Shown: positions 17,560-26,855, counted from the first letter of the stretch. The stretch: 64,000 nt of DNA from Natronohydrobacter thiooxidans (GCF_001884735.1 NZ_MJAP01000034.1:248001-312000); one strand, 5' to 3'. Notes: generated from the letters alone by a model not told the origin. A program made the numbers and translations.

Positions 17560-18471
17560 TCATCGATGATCCAGCGCATCCAGAGGCTGATCCGAGCCAA
17601 GCAATTCCTGCACCACATCACGAACATGATTTGCGAAAATCTGCATAGTCTTGGGCCGCGCGGGCCGTTGCAACCGGGCAAGCTGGAACCGGTGGCGCGG
17701 TGATTTGGCGAAGGGCACGCAGATCAGGTCCTCACCGGCTTCCGCGCGCGCCAGCAACGCATTGGCAATGGTAATCCCCAGCCCCTCGCGCACGAAGCTG
17801 CAAGCCGCGCTGACCGCCTGGGTTTCGATCATGATTTCGGGGCGGACGCGGGCGCTTTCGAATATCTGTTCGAGCTGCACACGAAAGGGGCGGTTGCGGC
17901 CCAGCAGGATCAGGCGTTCCCTGTCCAGATCCTGCGGCGTGATACTGGCCCGTCCTGCAAGCGGGTGGGTCTGTGGCATGACCACATCAGTGCCGACCTC
18001 GACCAGATCGGTCAGGTCCAGTGCCGGATGGGCGACCGGCGCCTTGACAAAGCCCAGATCCACCCGCCCCGAGGCAACCGCCCCCATGATGTCGTAATAG
18101 GACATGATCTCTGCCACCACCTTCACGCCGGGGTGGTCGCCCTGCAACCGGCGCAGGGCTGGCGCGAAGATGCGCGTCACCACCCCCGCAGGTGCCGCAA
18201 AGCGCAAGGTCACGACCGAACCCTCACTGCGCGCGCGCAGATTCTCGACTTCGGCCAGCGCGCGCTCAACGCCTGCAAGCAGCGAGACCGCGGTTTCACG
18301 CGCGCTCAGCTTGCCATTGGCCCGGATGAACAGCGTCTCGCCCGTGGCATCCTCGAACTCGGCCAGCAACCGGCTGACCGAGGGCTGCGAGATCCCCAGC
18401 GCCTGTGCGGCATCCACGGTCGATCCGGTCTGCATGACCGCCCGAAAGGCGCGCAGGTGGCGCAGCTCCAT
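17560..18471 (-). CDS. LysR-family transcriptional regulator
   Basis: 303 residues. The N-terminal winged helix-turn-helix (about residues 1-60: LRHLRAFRAVMQTGSTVDAAQALGISQPSVSRLLAEFED) is typical of LysR, and the rest forms the two-lobed ligand-binding domain. It is divergent from the peptide-type ABC operon that starts at 18608, with a gap of about 136 bases, the classic arrangement for a LysR protein that controls its neighbour and itself. The effector is unknown but may be the transported peptide or its hydrolysis product. ATTCGC (18474-18479) and GCGAAT (18519-18524) in the gap are inverted and could be part of a binding site, but this is weak. Confidence 0.88.
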   Translation of the reverse strand: MELRHLRAFRAVMQTGSTVDAAQALGISQPSVSRLLAEFEDATGETLFIRANGKLSARETAVSLLAGVERALAEVENLRARSEGSVVTLRFAAPAGVVTRIFAPALRRLQGDHPGVKVVAEIMSYYDIMGAVASGRVDLGFVKAPVAHPALDLTDLVEVGTDVVMPQTHPLAGRASITPQDLDRERLILLGRNRPFRVQLEQIFESARVRPEIMIETQAVSAACSFVREGLGITIANALLARAEAGEDLICVPFAKSPRHRFQLARLQRPARPKTMQIFANHVRDVVQELLGSDQPLDALDHR

Positions 18472-18607
18472 CTATTCGCCTCGCAAATACAACCCTGCCT
18501 GGAAATAATAGGATTGCAGCGAATCCCGGTCCAGTCAATCCTTGTGGCAAATCAAAACATGTGCTGGCCCGCCTCTCTGGTCCGGCATGCCATCAGGGAG
18601 ATGGGTC

Positions 18608-19582
18608 TTGGTCTTTGTCATCCGACGTCTGCTGCAGGCGTTATTTCTGGGGCTGGTCATGTCGGCACTGGTCTTTGCCGGTATCTTTGCGGTGGGCAAC
18701 CCGGTAGATATCTTGATCGACCCGGACGCCACGCAGGCCGAACGCGCACGCCTGATCGCGCAACTGGGGCTGGATCGGCCCTTTCACGAGCAGTATTTCA
18801 TCTTTCTGGGCAATCTGCTGCAGGGCGATTTCGGCAATTCCTTTGTCTATAACCGTCCCGCTCTGACGCTGATTCTGGAACGGATGCCCGCCACACTGGA
18901 ACTGGCCTTTGCCGCCATCGTGATCGCGGTGGTGCTGGGCATTCCGCTGGGGGTCTATGCCGGGTTGCGCCACGGAACCCCCGGCAGTCAGGCTGTGATG
19001 GCAGGCTCGATTCTGGGGTTTTCAGTGCCAAATTTCTGGCAGGCGATCATGCTGATCATGGTCTTTTCGGTCATGCTGGGCTGGTTCCCGGTCTCCGGGC
19101 GCGGCGAGGTCGGCACGTTTCTGGGGATCCGCTCCTCGCTCTTCACGCTGAACGGGCTGCATCATATCGCGCTGCCCGCGATCAATCTGGCCATCGGGCA
19201 TCTGGCGCTGGTGATCCGCCTGGCGCGGTCGGGCACGCGCGAGGTGCAGGCGCAGGATTTCATCCGCTTCGCCCGCGCGAAGGGGCTGTCAGAGCCGCGC
19301 ATCGTGCTGGTGCATCTCTTGCGCAACATCCTGATCCCGATTGTCACGCTGGTCGGCATGTCCTTCGGCGGGCTGATCGCATTCGCGGTCGTGACCGAGA
19401 CGATCTTTGCATGGCCGGGCATGGGCAAACTGATCATCGATTCAATCCGCATGCTCGACCGCCCCGTGGTGGTGGCCTATCTCATCGTGATCGTCGTGAT
19501 CTTCATCATTCTGAACCTGCTGGTGGATCTGCTGTATTCGCTGATCGACCCGCGCATCCGGCTGGACGAGGCGCGGCAATGA
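18608..19582 (+). CDS. Peptide/opine-type ABC transporter permease (DppB family)
   Basis: About 325 residues from the TTG at 18608, which follows AGGGAGATGG and gives the usual DppB start (VFVIRRLLQALFLGL); an in-frame ATG at 18587 is the alternative. Six helices are visible. The first periplasmic part has the LGLDRPFHEQYFIFLGNLLQGDFGNSF motif of DppB/GsiC permeases, and the EAA loop is DFIRFARAKGLSEPRIVLVHLLRN. With the next gene it forms the membrane channel for a di- or oligopeptide-like solute. It overlaps the next gene by four bases (ATGA). The exact substrate cannot be predicted. Confidence 0.88.
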   Translation: MVFVIRRLLQALFLGLVMSALVFAGIFAVGNPVDILIDPDATQAERARLIAQLGLDRPFHEQYFIFLGNLLQGDFGNSFVYNRPALTLILERMPATLELAFAAIVIAVVLGIPLGVYAGLRHGTPGSQAVMAGSILGFSVPNFWQAIMLIMVFSVMLGWFPVSGRGEVGTFLGIRSSLFTLNGLHHIALPAINLAIGHLALVIRLARSGTREVQAQDFIRFARAKGLSEPRIVLVHLLRNILIPIVTLVGMSFGGLIAFAVVTETIFAWPGMGKLIIDSIRMLDRPVVVAYLIVIVVIFIILNLLVDLLYSLIDPRIRLDEARQ

Positions 19583-20511
19583 GCGTCACCGACACCCAGC
19601 CGCCCGCTGCCGCGCCGCTGATCCCCAGGGCGCAGCCACCCGAGCGCCCCGCGGCGCGCATCATCCGCGATTTTGCGCGCTCGCCGCTGGCGTTGTTCGG
19701 ATTGGCGCTTTTGCTGGTGATTGTGCTGGCCGCGCTGCTGGCACCCTGGATCACCCCGCAAAACCCCTACGACCTGCGCAGCCTGTCGATAATGGACAGT
19801 CGCCTTGCGCCGGGCGAGGTTGGGTTCAGCGGAGTGTCCTTCTGGCTGGGCAGTGACGGGCAGGGGCGCGACATGTTCTCGGCCATCCTCTACGGCTTGC
19901 GGATCTCGCTGATGGTGGGGCTGATCGCCTGCACCTCGGCGCTTCTCATTGGCCTGACCCTGGGGCTGGTGGCGGCCTATTTCGGCGGGCGTACTGATAC
20001 CGTCATCATGCGGCTGGTGGATCTGCACCTGTCCTTTCCCCCGATCCTTGTCGCGCTGATCCTCTTGGCCATCCTTGGCCGGGGCCTGGAAAACATCATC
20101 GTCGCGCTGATCATCGTGCAATGGGCTACATTCGCGCGCATGGCCCGTGCCACGGCCCTGTCGGAACGTGGCCGCGAATATGTCGAAGCCGCGCAATCGC
20201 TTGGCCTGTCGCGTATTCGCATCCTCTTCGGGCATCTCTTGCCCAACTGTCTGCCACCGCTGATGGTGCTCTACACGGTCGAGATCGCAAGCGCGATCGC
20301 GCTGGAGGCCACGCTTTCCTTCCTTGGCGTCGGTCTGCCCGCCACGCAACCCAGCCTTGGCCTGCTGATCTCGAACGGCTTCCAGTTCGTGCTCTCGGGC
20401 CAATATTGGATCAGCGTTTTCCCCGGCATTGCGCTTTTGCTGCTGATCGTCGCGATCAACCTTGTCGGCGACCGGCTGCGCGATGTGCTGAACCCGCGGA
20501 ACATCACATGA
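19579..20511 (+). CDS. Peptide/opine-type ABC transporter permease (DppC family)
   Basis: 310 residues from the ATG at 19579. The N-terminal OppC-type segment (about 25-75) with a first helix and APWITPQNPYDL is followed by five more helices. WLGSDGQGRDMFSAILYGLRISL and the EAA loop EYVEAAQSLGLSRIRILFGHLLPN identify the DppC family. It is the second channel subunit of the importer, coupled by ATGA overlaps to the genes on both sides (19579-19582 and 20508-20511). Longer in-frame starts lie inside the previous gene and were rejected. Confidence 0.9.
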   Translation: MSVTDTQPPAAAPLIPRAQPPERPAARIIRDFARSPLALFGLALLLVIVLAALLAPWITPQNPYDLRSLSIMDSRLAPGEVGFSGVSFWLGSDGQGRDMFSAILYGLRISLMVGLIACTSALLIGLTLGLVAAYFGGRTDTVIMRLVDLHLSFPPILVALILLAILGRGLENIIVALIIVQWATFARMARATALSERGREYVEAAQSLGLSRIRILFGHLLPNCLPPLMVLYTVEIASAIALEATLSFLGVGLPATQPSLGLLISNGFQFVLSGQYWISVFPGIALLLLIVAINLVGDRLRDVLNPRNIT

Positions 20512-21479
20512 GCCTGTTGCAGATCGACAATTTGCAGACGCATTTCTTTACCTCTGCCGGGGTGGTGAAAGCCGTCGATGGCGTCAGCTATGCCGTGGAC
20601 CGGGGCGAGGTGCTGGCCGTGGTGGGCGAAAGCGGGTCAGGCAAATCCGTCACCGGGCTGTCGGTGATGGGGCTGATCGACGCGCCGGGGCGTGTGGTGG
20701 GTGGCGCGATCCGCTTCGACGGGCGCGAGATCGCGGGGCTGCCGAATGCCGAGATGCGCAAACTGCGCGGCGCGCGCATCGCCATGATTTTCCAGGATCC
20801 GATGATGACACTGAACCCGGTGCTGCGCATCGACACGCAGATGGTTGAAACCATCCTTGCGCATCGTGCAATGTCGAGAAGCGAAGCATGGGCGCTCTCG
20901 CGCGACACGCTGGGCCGGGTGGGCATCCCAAGCCCGGATGAACGCATGCGCGCCTATCCGCATCAGTTCTCCGGGGGTATGCGCCAGCGCGTGGCGATTG
21001 CCATCGCGCTCCTGAACAAGCCCGACCTGATCATCGCCGATGAACCGACCACAGCGCTGGACGTGACCATTCAGGCGCAGATCCTGCATCTGATGCAGGG
21101 GCTGGTCGAGGAAGAGCGCACAGCACTGGTCTGGATCACCCATGATCTGTCGGTCGTGGCCGGTTTCGCCGACCGCGTGGCGGTGATGTATGCAGGCGAG
21201 ATTGTCGAAGAGGCGCGCACGGATGATCTGATCGCCGCCCCGCGCCACCCCTATACCCGCGGCCTGATTGGCTCAGTGCCCTCGCGCAACCTGCGCGGCA
21301 GACGGCTGGCGCAGATCCCCGGTGGCGCGCCGCCCGCGCTGAACCGCCCCGAGGGCTGCCGTTTCGCGCCCCGCTGCGCCTTCTGTACCGAAGGGTGCGA
21401 AAGGCCACAGGAATTGCGCGACAAGGTGCGCTGCTGGCGCGCCGCCGAGCTGCCGGAATACGCGGAGGCACTCGCATGA
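20508..21479 (+). CDS. Peptide-type ABC transporter ATP-binding protein (DppD family)
   Basis: 323 residues from the ATG at 20508. Walker A is GESGSGKSV, the Q-loop is in [11 protein letters not shown], the signature [15 protein letters not shown], and Walker [14 protein letters not shown]. The C-terminal oligopeptide-transporter extension contains four Cys ([14 protein letters not shown]), which in this family can hold an iron-sulfur cluster. It is the first of two ATPases that pair as a heterodimer in Dpp/Opp importers, and overlaps the second by four bases (21476-21479). Function within the operon is clear; substrate is unknown. Confidence 0.92.
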   Translation: MSLLQIDNLQTHFFTSAGVVKAVDGVSYAVDRGEVLAVVGESGSGKSVTGLSVMGLIDAPGRVVGGAIRFDGREIAGLPNAEMRKLRGARIAMIFQDPMMTLNPVLRIDTQMVETILAHRAMSRSEAWALSRDTLGRVGIPSPDERMRAYPHQFSGGMRQRVAIAIALLNKPDLIIADEPTTALDVTIQAQILHLMQGLVEEERTALVWITHDLSVVAGFADRVAVMYAGEIVEEARTDDLIAAPRHPYTRGLIGSVPSRNLRGRRLAQIPGGAPPALNRPEGCRFAPRCAFCTEGCERPQELRDKVRCWRAAELPEYAEALA

Positions 21480-22456
21480 CCGCGCTGCTGGAGATGCAGA
21501 ATATCTCGAAACGCTTCGAGAAAAAGGCCGATCTGGCAATCCGCATCGCGCGGCGGCTGGGGGCGAAAGTGTCCGCGCCCATTGTGCATGCGGTCGATGA
21601 TGTGACGCTGTCCATTCAACCGGGCGAGGTCGTGGGGCTGGTGGGCGAATCCGGCTGTGGCAAATCCACGCTGGGGCGCGTCGCGGCGGGCATTCATGCG
21701 CCGAGCGAAGGACAGCTTCTGTGGAACGGCAAACCCGCCACGCGCGACCCCCAGGCGCGGCTGAAAGTGCAGATGGTGTTTCAGGATCCGATGTCCTCGC
21801 TGAACCCCCGCCACCGGATCGACCGCATCATCTCGGAAGCGCCGCGATTCCACGGCCAGATCACCTGGCGCGAGGCCGATGGTTTCGCTGCCGCGATGCT
21901 GGAAAAGGTCGGCCTCGACCCCGGCTTCCGCACCCGCTATCCGCATCAGTTCTCGGGCGGGCAGCGTCAGCGCATCGCGATTGCCCGCGCGCTGGCGGTA
22001 AAGCCCGAAATCATCGTGGCCGACGAATCCGTCTCAGCGCTGGATGTGTCGGTGCAGGCGCAGGTGCTGAACCTGTTCATGGACCTGCGCGCCGAACTGG
22101 GGCTGGCCTATCTCTTCATCAGCCATGATCTGGGCGTGGTCGAGCATATCGCCGACCGTGTGGTGATCATGTATCTGGGCCGCGTGGTCGAGGCTGCGCC
22201 CACCGAGGCGCTGTTTGCCAGCCCGCTCCACCCTTATGCGCAGGCGCTGCTGGCCGAAGTGCCGCGCCTGACACGCGGCAAGCGCCGCTTCCAGCCGATC
22301 AAGGGCGAAATTCCTTCACCGCTGAACCCGCCATCGGGTTGCCATTTTCACCCCCGCTGCCCGCTGGCAGACGGGGAATGCCGCGCCACACGCCCTGCTT
22401 TGCGGCAGGTCGCGGACGGGCGCATCGTTGCCTGCCACAAGGTGGCGGGCGCATAA
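21476..22456 (+). CDS. Peptide-type ABC transporter ATP-binding protein (DppF family)
   Basis: 326 residues from the ATG at 21476. Walker A is GESGCGKST, the Q-loop is in MVFQDPMSSLNPRH, the signature FSGGQRQRIAIARAL, and Walker B IIVADESVSALDVS. DES in place of DEP is common in DppF-type ATPases. The C-terminal extension has the CHFHPRCPLADGEC four-Cys motif. It is the partner of the preceding DppD-type ATPase. The binding-protein gene follows 11 bases later, so all five transporter parts are encoded together. Confidence 0.92.
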   Translation: MTALLEMQNISKRFEKKADLAIRIARRLGAKVSAPIVHAVDDVTLSIQPGEVVGLVGESGCGKSTLGRVAAGIHAPSEGQLLWNGKPATRDPQARLKVQMVFQDPMSSLNPRHRIDRIISEAPRFHGQITWREADGFAAAMLEKVGLDPGFRTRYPHQFSGGQRQRIAIARALAVKPEIIVADESVSALDVSVQAQVLNLFMDLRAELGLAYLFISHDLGVVEHIADRVVIMYLGRVVEAAPTEALFASPLHPYAQALLAEVPRLTRGKRRFQPIKGEIPSPLNPPSGCHFHPRCPLADGECRATRPALRQVADGRIVACHKVAGA

Positions 22457-22467
22457 CAGGGAGAGAG

Positions 22468-24027
22468 ATGACCATGACCAGACTATCGCAGTTTCTTGGC
22501 GCCACTGCCATTGCCGCGCTGATGGCGGGGACGGCGGGCGCGCAATCGATCACCGCCGGGCTGGCCGCCGCGCCATCCTCGATGGACCCGCATTTCGCCT
22601 CCACCGGGCAGAACCAGCAGCTTGCGGCCGTCATGTATGACCGGCTGATCCATATCGCTCCTGATGGCAGTTTCGCGCCGGGGCTGGCCACCGAATGGAG
22701 CGTCTCGGAGGACCGGCTGACATGGACCTTCACGCTGCGCGAAGATGTCACTTTCCATGATGGCAGCCCCTTCACCGCCGCCGATGTGGTATTCACCTTC
22801 GAGCGCATCCCCGAAGTGCCCAACAGCCCCGCGCCCTTCACCCCGCGCCTTGCCGCGATTGATAGCGCCGAGGCCGTGGACGACCATACGCTGGTGATCA
22901 CCACATCAAGCCCCGCGCCGGGCCTGCCCACCGATCTGTCGACGATCTACATTGTGTCGCAGAATGTGGGCGATGCGGAAAGCGCGGATTTCGACCGCTC
23001 GTCCGCCTCCATTGGCACCGGTCCCTTCCGGCAGGTCGAGTACTCGCCCGGCGAACGTCTGGTGTTGGAGCGCAACCCCGATTACTGGGGCGAGGTGCCC
23101 GATTTCGAGCGTGTGACGATCCGCTTTCTGGAAACCTCTGCCAGCCGAATCGCGTCCCTGCAGGCCGGTGAGGTCGATTTCGTCGATGCCGTGCCGCCAA
23201 ATGATCTGGAGCGACTGGAAGCGACGGAGGGGGTCAGCGTGATTGCCGCGCCCTCCGCGCGCATGGTCTATATGGGCCTCGATCAGATGGAAGACACCAC
23301 CGTGATGATCGACCCGGCCGTGGGCAACCCGTTCCGTGATGTGCGTGTGCGCGAAGCGCTGAGCCTTGCCATCAACCGCGAGGCGATTGTGGACCGTATC
23401 CAGTTCGGCTCGGGCCTGCCTGCCAATCAGTTCGCCCCCGAGGGCATTTTCGGCCATAATCCCGATATCCCCGCATTGGACTATGATCCGGAGCGGGCGC
23501 GGGAATTGCTGGCAGAGGCAGGCTATGGCGATGGCTGGGCGATGACCATCCACGGGCCGACCGGGCGCTATGTCAATGATGTCGATGTGTTGCTGGCGGT
23601 CGGGCAGATGTGGTCTCAGATCGGTCTTGATATCGAGGTCGAGAATGTGCCGACCAATGTCTATTTCGGGCGCGCGACGGATCGCGAGTTTTCGGCCTTC
23701 ATGGTCGCGTTCGGGATCACCACGGGCGAAAGCTCGCTTGCACTGCGCAATGTGCTCGGCACCTACGATGCTGATCGTGGCTGGGGCGCGAATAACCGCT
23801 TCCGCTATTCGTCGGACGCCTTTGACGCCGCTTTGGCTGAAGCTTTCGAGGCTTTCGAGGATGATGCCCGCGAAGCCGCCCTGCAGGAAGCCGCGCGGAT
23901 TGCAGCAGAAGAGCACGCGATTATTCCGATCCACTGGGAGGGCAACAACTGGGCGGTGCGCGGGGACATCACCTTCACCCCCAGCCCGGATGGCCGCTCA
24001 CTGGTCACCAATCTGAGCGCGAACTGA
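22468..24027 (+). CDS. Peptide-type ABC transporter substrate-binding protein (SBP_bac_5)
   Basis: 519 residues from the ATG at 22468 behind AGGGAGAGAG. The signal peptide runs to about residue 25 (AGTAGAQS) and has no lipobox, so the protein is a free periplasmic binder. Family 5 features include LAAVMYDRLIHIAPDGSFAPGLATEWSVSEDRLTWTFTLR and HDGSPFTAADVVFTFER. It captures the solute for the DppBCDF-type importer encoded upstream. It is followed after five bases by the CocE/NonD hydrolase gene, which hints that the imported compound is an amide or ester cut inside the cell. Confidence 0.9.
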   Translation: MTMTRLSQFLGATAIAALMAGTAGAQSITAGLAAAPSSMDPHFASTGQNQQLAAVMYDRLIHIAPDGSFAPGLATEWSVSEDRLTWTFTLREDVTFHDGSPFTAADVVFTFERIPEVPNSPAPFTPRLAAIDSAEAVDDHTLVITTSSPAPGLPTDLSTIYIVSQNVGDAESADFDRSSASIGTGPFRQVEYSPGERLVLERNPDYWGEVPDFERVTIRFLETSASRIASLQAGEVDFVDAVPPNDLERLEATEGVSVIAAPSARMVYMGLDQMEDTTVMIDPAVGNPFRDVRVREALSLAINREAIVDRIQFGSGLPANQFAPEGIFGHNPDIPALDYDPERARELLAEAGYGDGWAMTIHGPTGRYVNDVDVLLAVGQMWSQIGLDIEVENVPTNVYFGRATDREFSAFMVAFGITTGESSLALRNVLGTYDADRGWGANNRFRYSSDAFDAALAEAFEAFEDDAREAALQEAARIAAEEHAIIPIHWEGNNWAVRGDITFTPSPDGRSLVTNLSAN

Positions 24028-24032
24028 CGCCC

Positions 24033-25853
24033 ATGTCCGTGGCCCGCCGCAAGGCGCATGATCGCGCCGTGAGTGACATTATGGTGCCGATGCGCGATGG
24101 CGTGCGGCTCGCAACGGATGTGTTCCTGCCCGATGGCGCGGGCCCCTGGCCCGCGCTTCTGGAACGCACCCCCTATGACAAGCGCGCCGCCCGCGCGAAT
24201 GAATATACCGCCGCCCATCCCGAGGTGTTCGGTCGCAGCGAACTTGCAGGTTTCTTCACCGCTGCGGGCTTTGCGGTCGTGTTTCAGGATTGCCGGGGCC
24301 GCTACGGATCCGAGGGGCGGTTCACCAAATACCGGGGCGAGGCCGAAGACGGGTTCGACACCATCGGCTGGATCGCCGGGCAGGACTGGTGCGACGGTCA
24401 GGTGGGCATGATGGGCATGTCCTATTCGGCCCATACCCAGATGGCTGCAGCCTGCCTGAACCCGCCCGCACTGGCCGCGATGATCTGCGATTGCGGCGGG
24501 TTCTCCAATGCCTATCAGGGCGGCATCCGTTTCGGCGGTGCATTGGAACTGAAACAGGTGACATGGGCCTTTCGCCACGCCCTGCGCTCGCGCGCTGCCG
24601 CCGCCGACCCGGTGGCCAAGGCCGCGCTGGAGGCAACTGATATCCGCGCATGGATGGCGCGCATGCCGTGGAAGCGTGGCCATTCACCGCTGTCGCCGGT
24701 GCCTGATTACGAGGATTTCCTGTTCGAGCAATGGGAACATGGCGCGTTCGATGCGTCCTGGAAGATCCCCTCGCTCTATTCCGCGGGCTGGTATGACCGG
24801 ATGCGCCGCGTGCCCTCGGTCCATATTTCCGGCTGGTATGACCCCTATGCGGTGACGGCGGTCGAGAATTTCACCGGGCTCGCGGCGCGCGGGCAGGATG
24901 TGCAGCTTGTGCTCGGGCCGTGGACGCATGGCAACCGCTCCCGCACGCATGCCGGCGAGGTCGATTTCGGCACGGACGCGACATTCGAGAACGGCATGGG
25001 GCAGGATTTCGTGCAGTTCCGCATCCAAACGTTCCGCCGCCACCTGCGCGGCGAGGGTCTGCCCTTGCATCCGCCGGTGCGCTATTTCGTGATGGGCGGC
25101 GGCAGCGGAGGGCGCGGCGATCACGGGCGGCTGCAGCATGGCGGCAGCTGGCGCAGTGCCGCGTGCTGGCCGCCCGAAGATGCCTTTCCCCTGGCGCTCT
25201 ATCTGCAAGAGACCGGGGCGCTGAGCGCTGCGAAAGCGTCTCATGACGGGATTTGCAGCTACATTGCCGATCCGGATAACCCGGTGCCGACCCGTGGCGG
25301 CCCGATAACTTCGGGTGCACCGATGATGGAGGGCGGTGCCTTTGATCAGCGCGAGGGCGCAACCGGCCTGCCCATCGCCAGCCGTCCCGATGTGCTGGTC
25401 TTCGAGACCGCGCCGCTGGACGCGCCCCTGACCGTAGCCGGGAATGTTTCGGTGCGCCTTTTCGTCAGTTCTGACCGCCCGACCACCGATTTCACGGCAA
25501 AACTGGTCGATGTCTACCCGCCCAGTTCCGATTATCCGCAGGGATTTGCGATGAATCTGACGGATGGCATTCTGCGCGCTGCCTATCACGCCGGGTTCGA
25601 TGAAGCACGCCCGCTGCCTGCGGACGGTGTGACGATGCTGACAGTTCAGCTTTATCCGACCGCCAACAGGTTTGAACGGGGCCATCGCATCCGGCTGGAA
25701 ATCGCATCCTCGAACTTTCCGCGATTTGATGTGAATCCGAATGACCAACCGGGCGCAGATCTCTCGCCGAACCGAAGGATTGCCCGAAATTCGATCCATA
25801 CAGGGGGGGGCACACCGTCATGTCTGAACCTGTCTGTGCTGCCCGATGGCTGA
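24033..25853 (+). CDS. CocE/NonD-family hydrolase (X-Pro dipeptidyl-peptidase S15-like)
   Basis: 606 residues. An alpha/beta-hydrolase domain (about residues 15-330) has its nucleophile elbow at GMSYSA with Ser130, a catalytic Asp likely in ISGWYDPY and His in GPWTHGN. A C-terminal jelly-roll domain (about 375-600) is typical of cocaine esterase, glutaryl-7-ACA acylase and S15 peptidases. Most relatives read GxSYGG or GxSYPG at the elbow, so GMSYSA is a variant. No signal peptide is visible, so it acts in the cytoplasm, presumably on the solute brought in by the ABC importer of the same operon. Substrate (acylated amino acid, peptide or ester) is inference. Confidence 0.85.
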   Translation: MSVARRKAHDRAVSDIMVPMRDGVRLATDVFLPDGAGPWPALLERTPYDKRAARANEYTAAHPEVFGRSELAGFFTAAGFAVVFQDCRGRYGSEGRFTKYRGEAEDGFDTIGWIAGQDWCDGQVGMMGMSYSAHTQMAAACLNPPALAAMICDCGGFSNAYQGGIRFGGALELKQVTWAFRHALRSRAAAADPVAKAALEATDIRAWMARMPWKRGHSPLSPVPDYEDFLFEQWEHGAFDASWKIPSLYSAGWYDRMRRVPSVHISGWYDPYAVTAVENFTGLAARGQDVQLVLGPWTHGNRSRTHAGEVDFGTDATFENGMGQDFVQFRIQTFRRHLRGEGLPLHPPVRYFVMGGGSGGRGDHGRLQHGGSWRSAACWPPEDAFPLALYLQETGALSAAKASHDGICSYIADPDNPVPTRGGPITSGAPMMEGGAFDQREGATGLPIASRPDVLVFETAPLDAPLTVAGNVSVRLFVSSDRPTTDFTAKLVDVYPPSSDYPQGFAMNLTDGILRAAYHAGFDEARPLPADGVTMLTVQLYPTANRFERGHRIRLEIASSNFPRFDVNPNDQPGADLSPNRRIARNSIHTGGGTPSCLNLSVLPDG

Positions 25854-25928
25854 AGCGCCAGCGTTGCGCAATCGTGCCCCGTCAGGGTGACCATAACGGC
25901 CCATAGGAGGCGGGCTGCCGCGGCGGGT

Positions 25929-25952
25929 GCCCCCCGGTACTCTGGGGGGGGC
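25929..25952 (+). terminator. Possible terminator after the peptide operon
   Basis: GCCCCCC (25929-25935) pairs with GGGGGGC (25946-25952) around an eight-to-ten-base loop, about 75 bases after the stop of the hydrolase gene. The following GCTTGTGA has no real T-run. Confidence 0.35.
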
Positions 25953-26060
25953 TTGTGACTGCGCGCACCGATTTTCAGCGGGAAGAGATGCTTCAGAGCC
26001 GGGCTCCGCGTCGAAGCGCAGGACTTCGGCGCCGCTCCAGACAAAACCAATGACTTGCAT

Positions 26061-26410
26061 GGAGGTCCGACCGAGGCTGCAGCGGCTTGCGTGCTGTATG
26101 CGCTGATCCTCGAAATGCTGGTTTTCCGCTCGATGGATTTCAAGGCTCTTGGCGCCACCGCGCGCTCCACCGGGCTTATCACGGCCGTGGTGTTCATCCT
26201 AGCGGGGGCAGGTGCAATAGGCAGTTCTGGGCGCCATCGGCGTGCTCTTCGTGATCTCGATCACCTTTTTCACCGGCTGCATGTTTGTCGATCCGATCGT
26301 GGTGATTCTGGTTCTGGTCCCGATCTTTGCGCCCGTTCTGAATGCCATGGGGCTGGAGCCGGTTCATGTCGGCGCGATCACCGTGCTGCAAGTCGCCATC
26401 GGATCACGAT
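26061..26410 (+). pseudogene. Remnant of a TRAP transporter large permease (DctM)
   Basis: Two pieces of a DctM-type permease lie in different frames. The first (from about 26061) reads GGPTEAAAACVLYALILEML and on to TGLITAVVFILAGAGA. After a frameshift near 26215-26230 the second reads IGVLFVISITFFTGCMFVDPIVVILVLVPIFAPVLNAMGL. Both match the C-terminal half of DctM proteins (PTEAA.., G.F.DP..). The N-terminal half is missing and the C-terminus is cut by an IS110 remnant. It is not a copy of the intact DctM at 29608, whose motifs differ, so it belonged to another TRAP system. Confidence 0.8.
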
Positions 26411-26622
26411 ACTTTTTGCTGTCTGGTCTGGGCCTTGCGGCTTTCCAAATGCACCGCACTGAACCAGCCAGACCGCAATATCTGTGCAATGCCGCGCGCA
26501 TCGGTCCGGTCGGTCTTGTTGCGAATCGCCGACAGCGCGGCATTCACTTGTCGGGCCTCCATGCAGACCATGTAGAAGCCCGTCTCCTTCAGACCAACGC
26601 GCCTGAAATGCATGCAGCCCAA
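26404..26622 (-). pseudogene. IS110-family transposase remnant (N-terminal half)
   Basis: A 72-residue minus-strand frame reads VCMEARQVNAALSAIRNKT, then DRTDARGIAQILRSGWFSAVHLESR, which is the conserved DEDD-domain region of IS110-family transposases. The start and the C-terminal two thirds are missing. It abuts the DctM remnant on its left. A piece of the C-terminal part of an IS110 transposase lies at the other edge of the island (39630-39711) in the opposite orientation. Confidence 0.8.
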
Positions 26623-26704
26623 GTGTTCCTTTCACTGTTCAGAAGCCAATTCTCTGATGTCGCACTCGAACTTTGAGGCTGGCGAAATTTAGCCAAAACA
26701 TCAG

Positions 26705-26725
26705 AAAAACACTGATTTTTCAGTG
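26705..26725 (-). terminator. Terminator-like hairpin, minus strand
   Basis: On the minus strand CACTGA, an AAAA loop and TCAGTG (26725 to 26710) are followed by TTTTT (26709-26705). It lies in AT-rich DNA upstream of the M24 gene and would stop minus-strand transcription; no intact minus-strand gene ends here, so it may be left over from a lost gene. Confidence 0.5.
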
Positions 26726-26823
26726 ATTTCATCATCACAGGCGGGATGCCCCCTTTGCCCAAAGTAAGAAAATCCCATTCTACTCAAAAAAACAGCATGA
26801 CATTCTGCGCGATTTCGTAGATG

Positions 26824-26849
26824 TTACAAACAGTCCGGACGGCTTGTAA
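26824..26849 (+). promoter_or_regulatory. Symmetric operator-like site before the M24/TRAP operon
   Basis: TTACAA (26824-26829), three bases, GTCCGGAC (26833-26840), three bases and TTGTAA (26844-26849) form a 26-base dyad. It ends where the Shine-Dalgarno AAGGAGAG of the next gene begins. Size and symmetry suit a TetR-type dimer, and a TetR gene lies downstream at 30944 in the same cluster. Confidence 0.6.
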
Positions 26850-26855
26850 GGAGAG

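Noticed and set aside
26242..26676. Open frame of 144 codons as an intact gene
   Set aside because: Its first part is the shifted half of a DctM remnant and its rest is antisense to an IS110 fragment, so it is a chance fusion.
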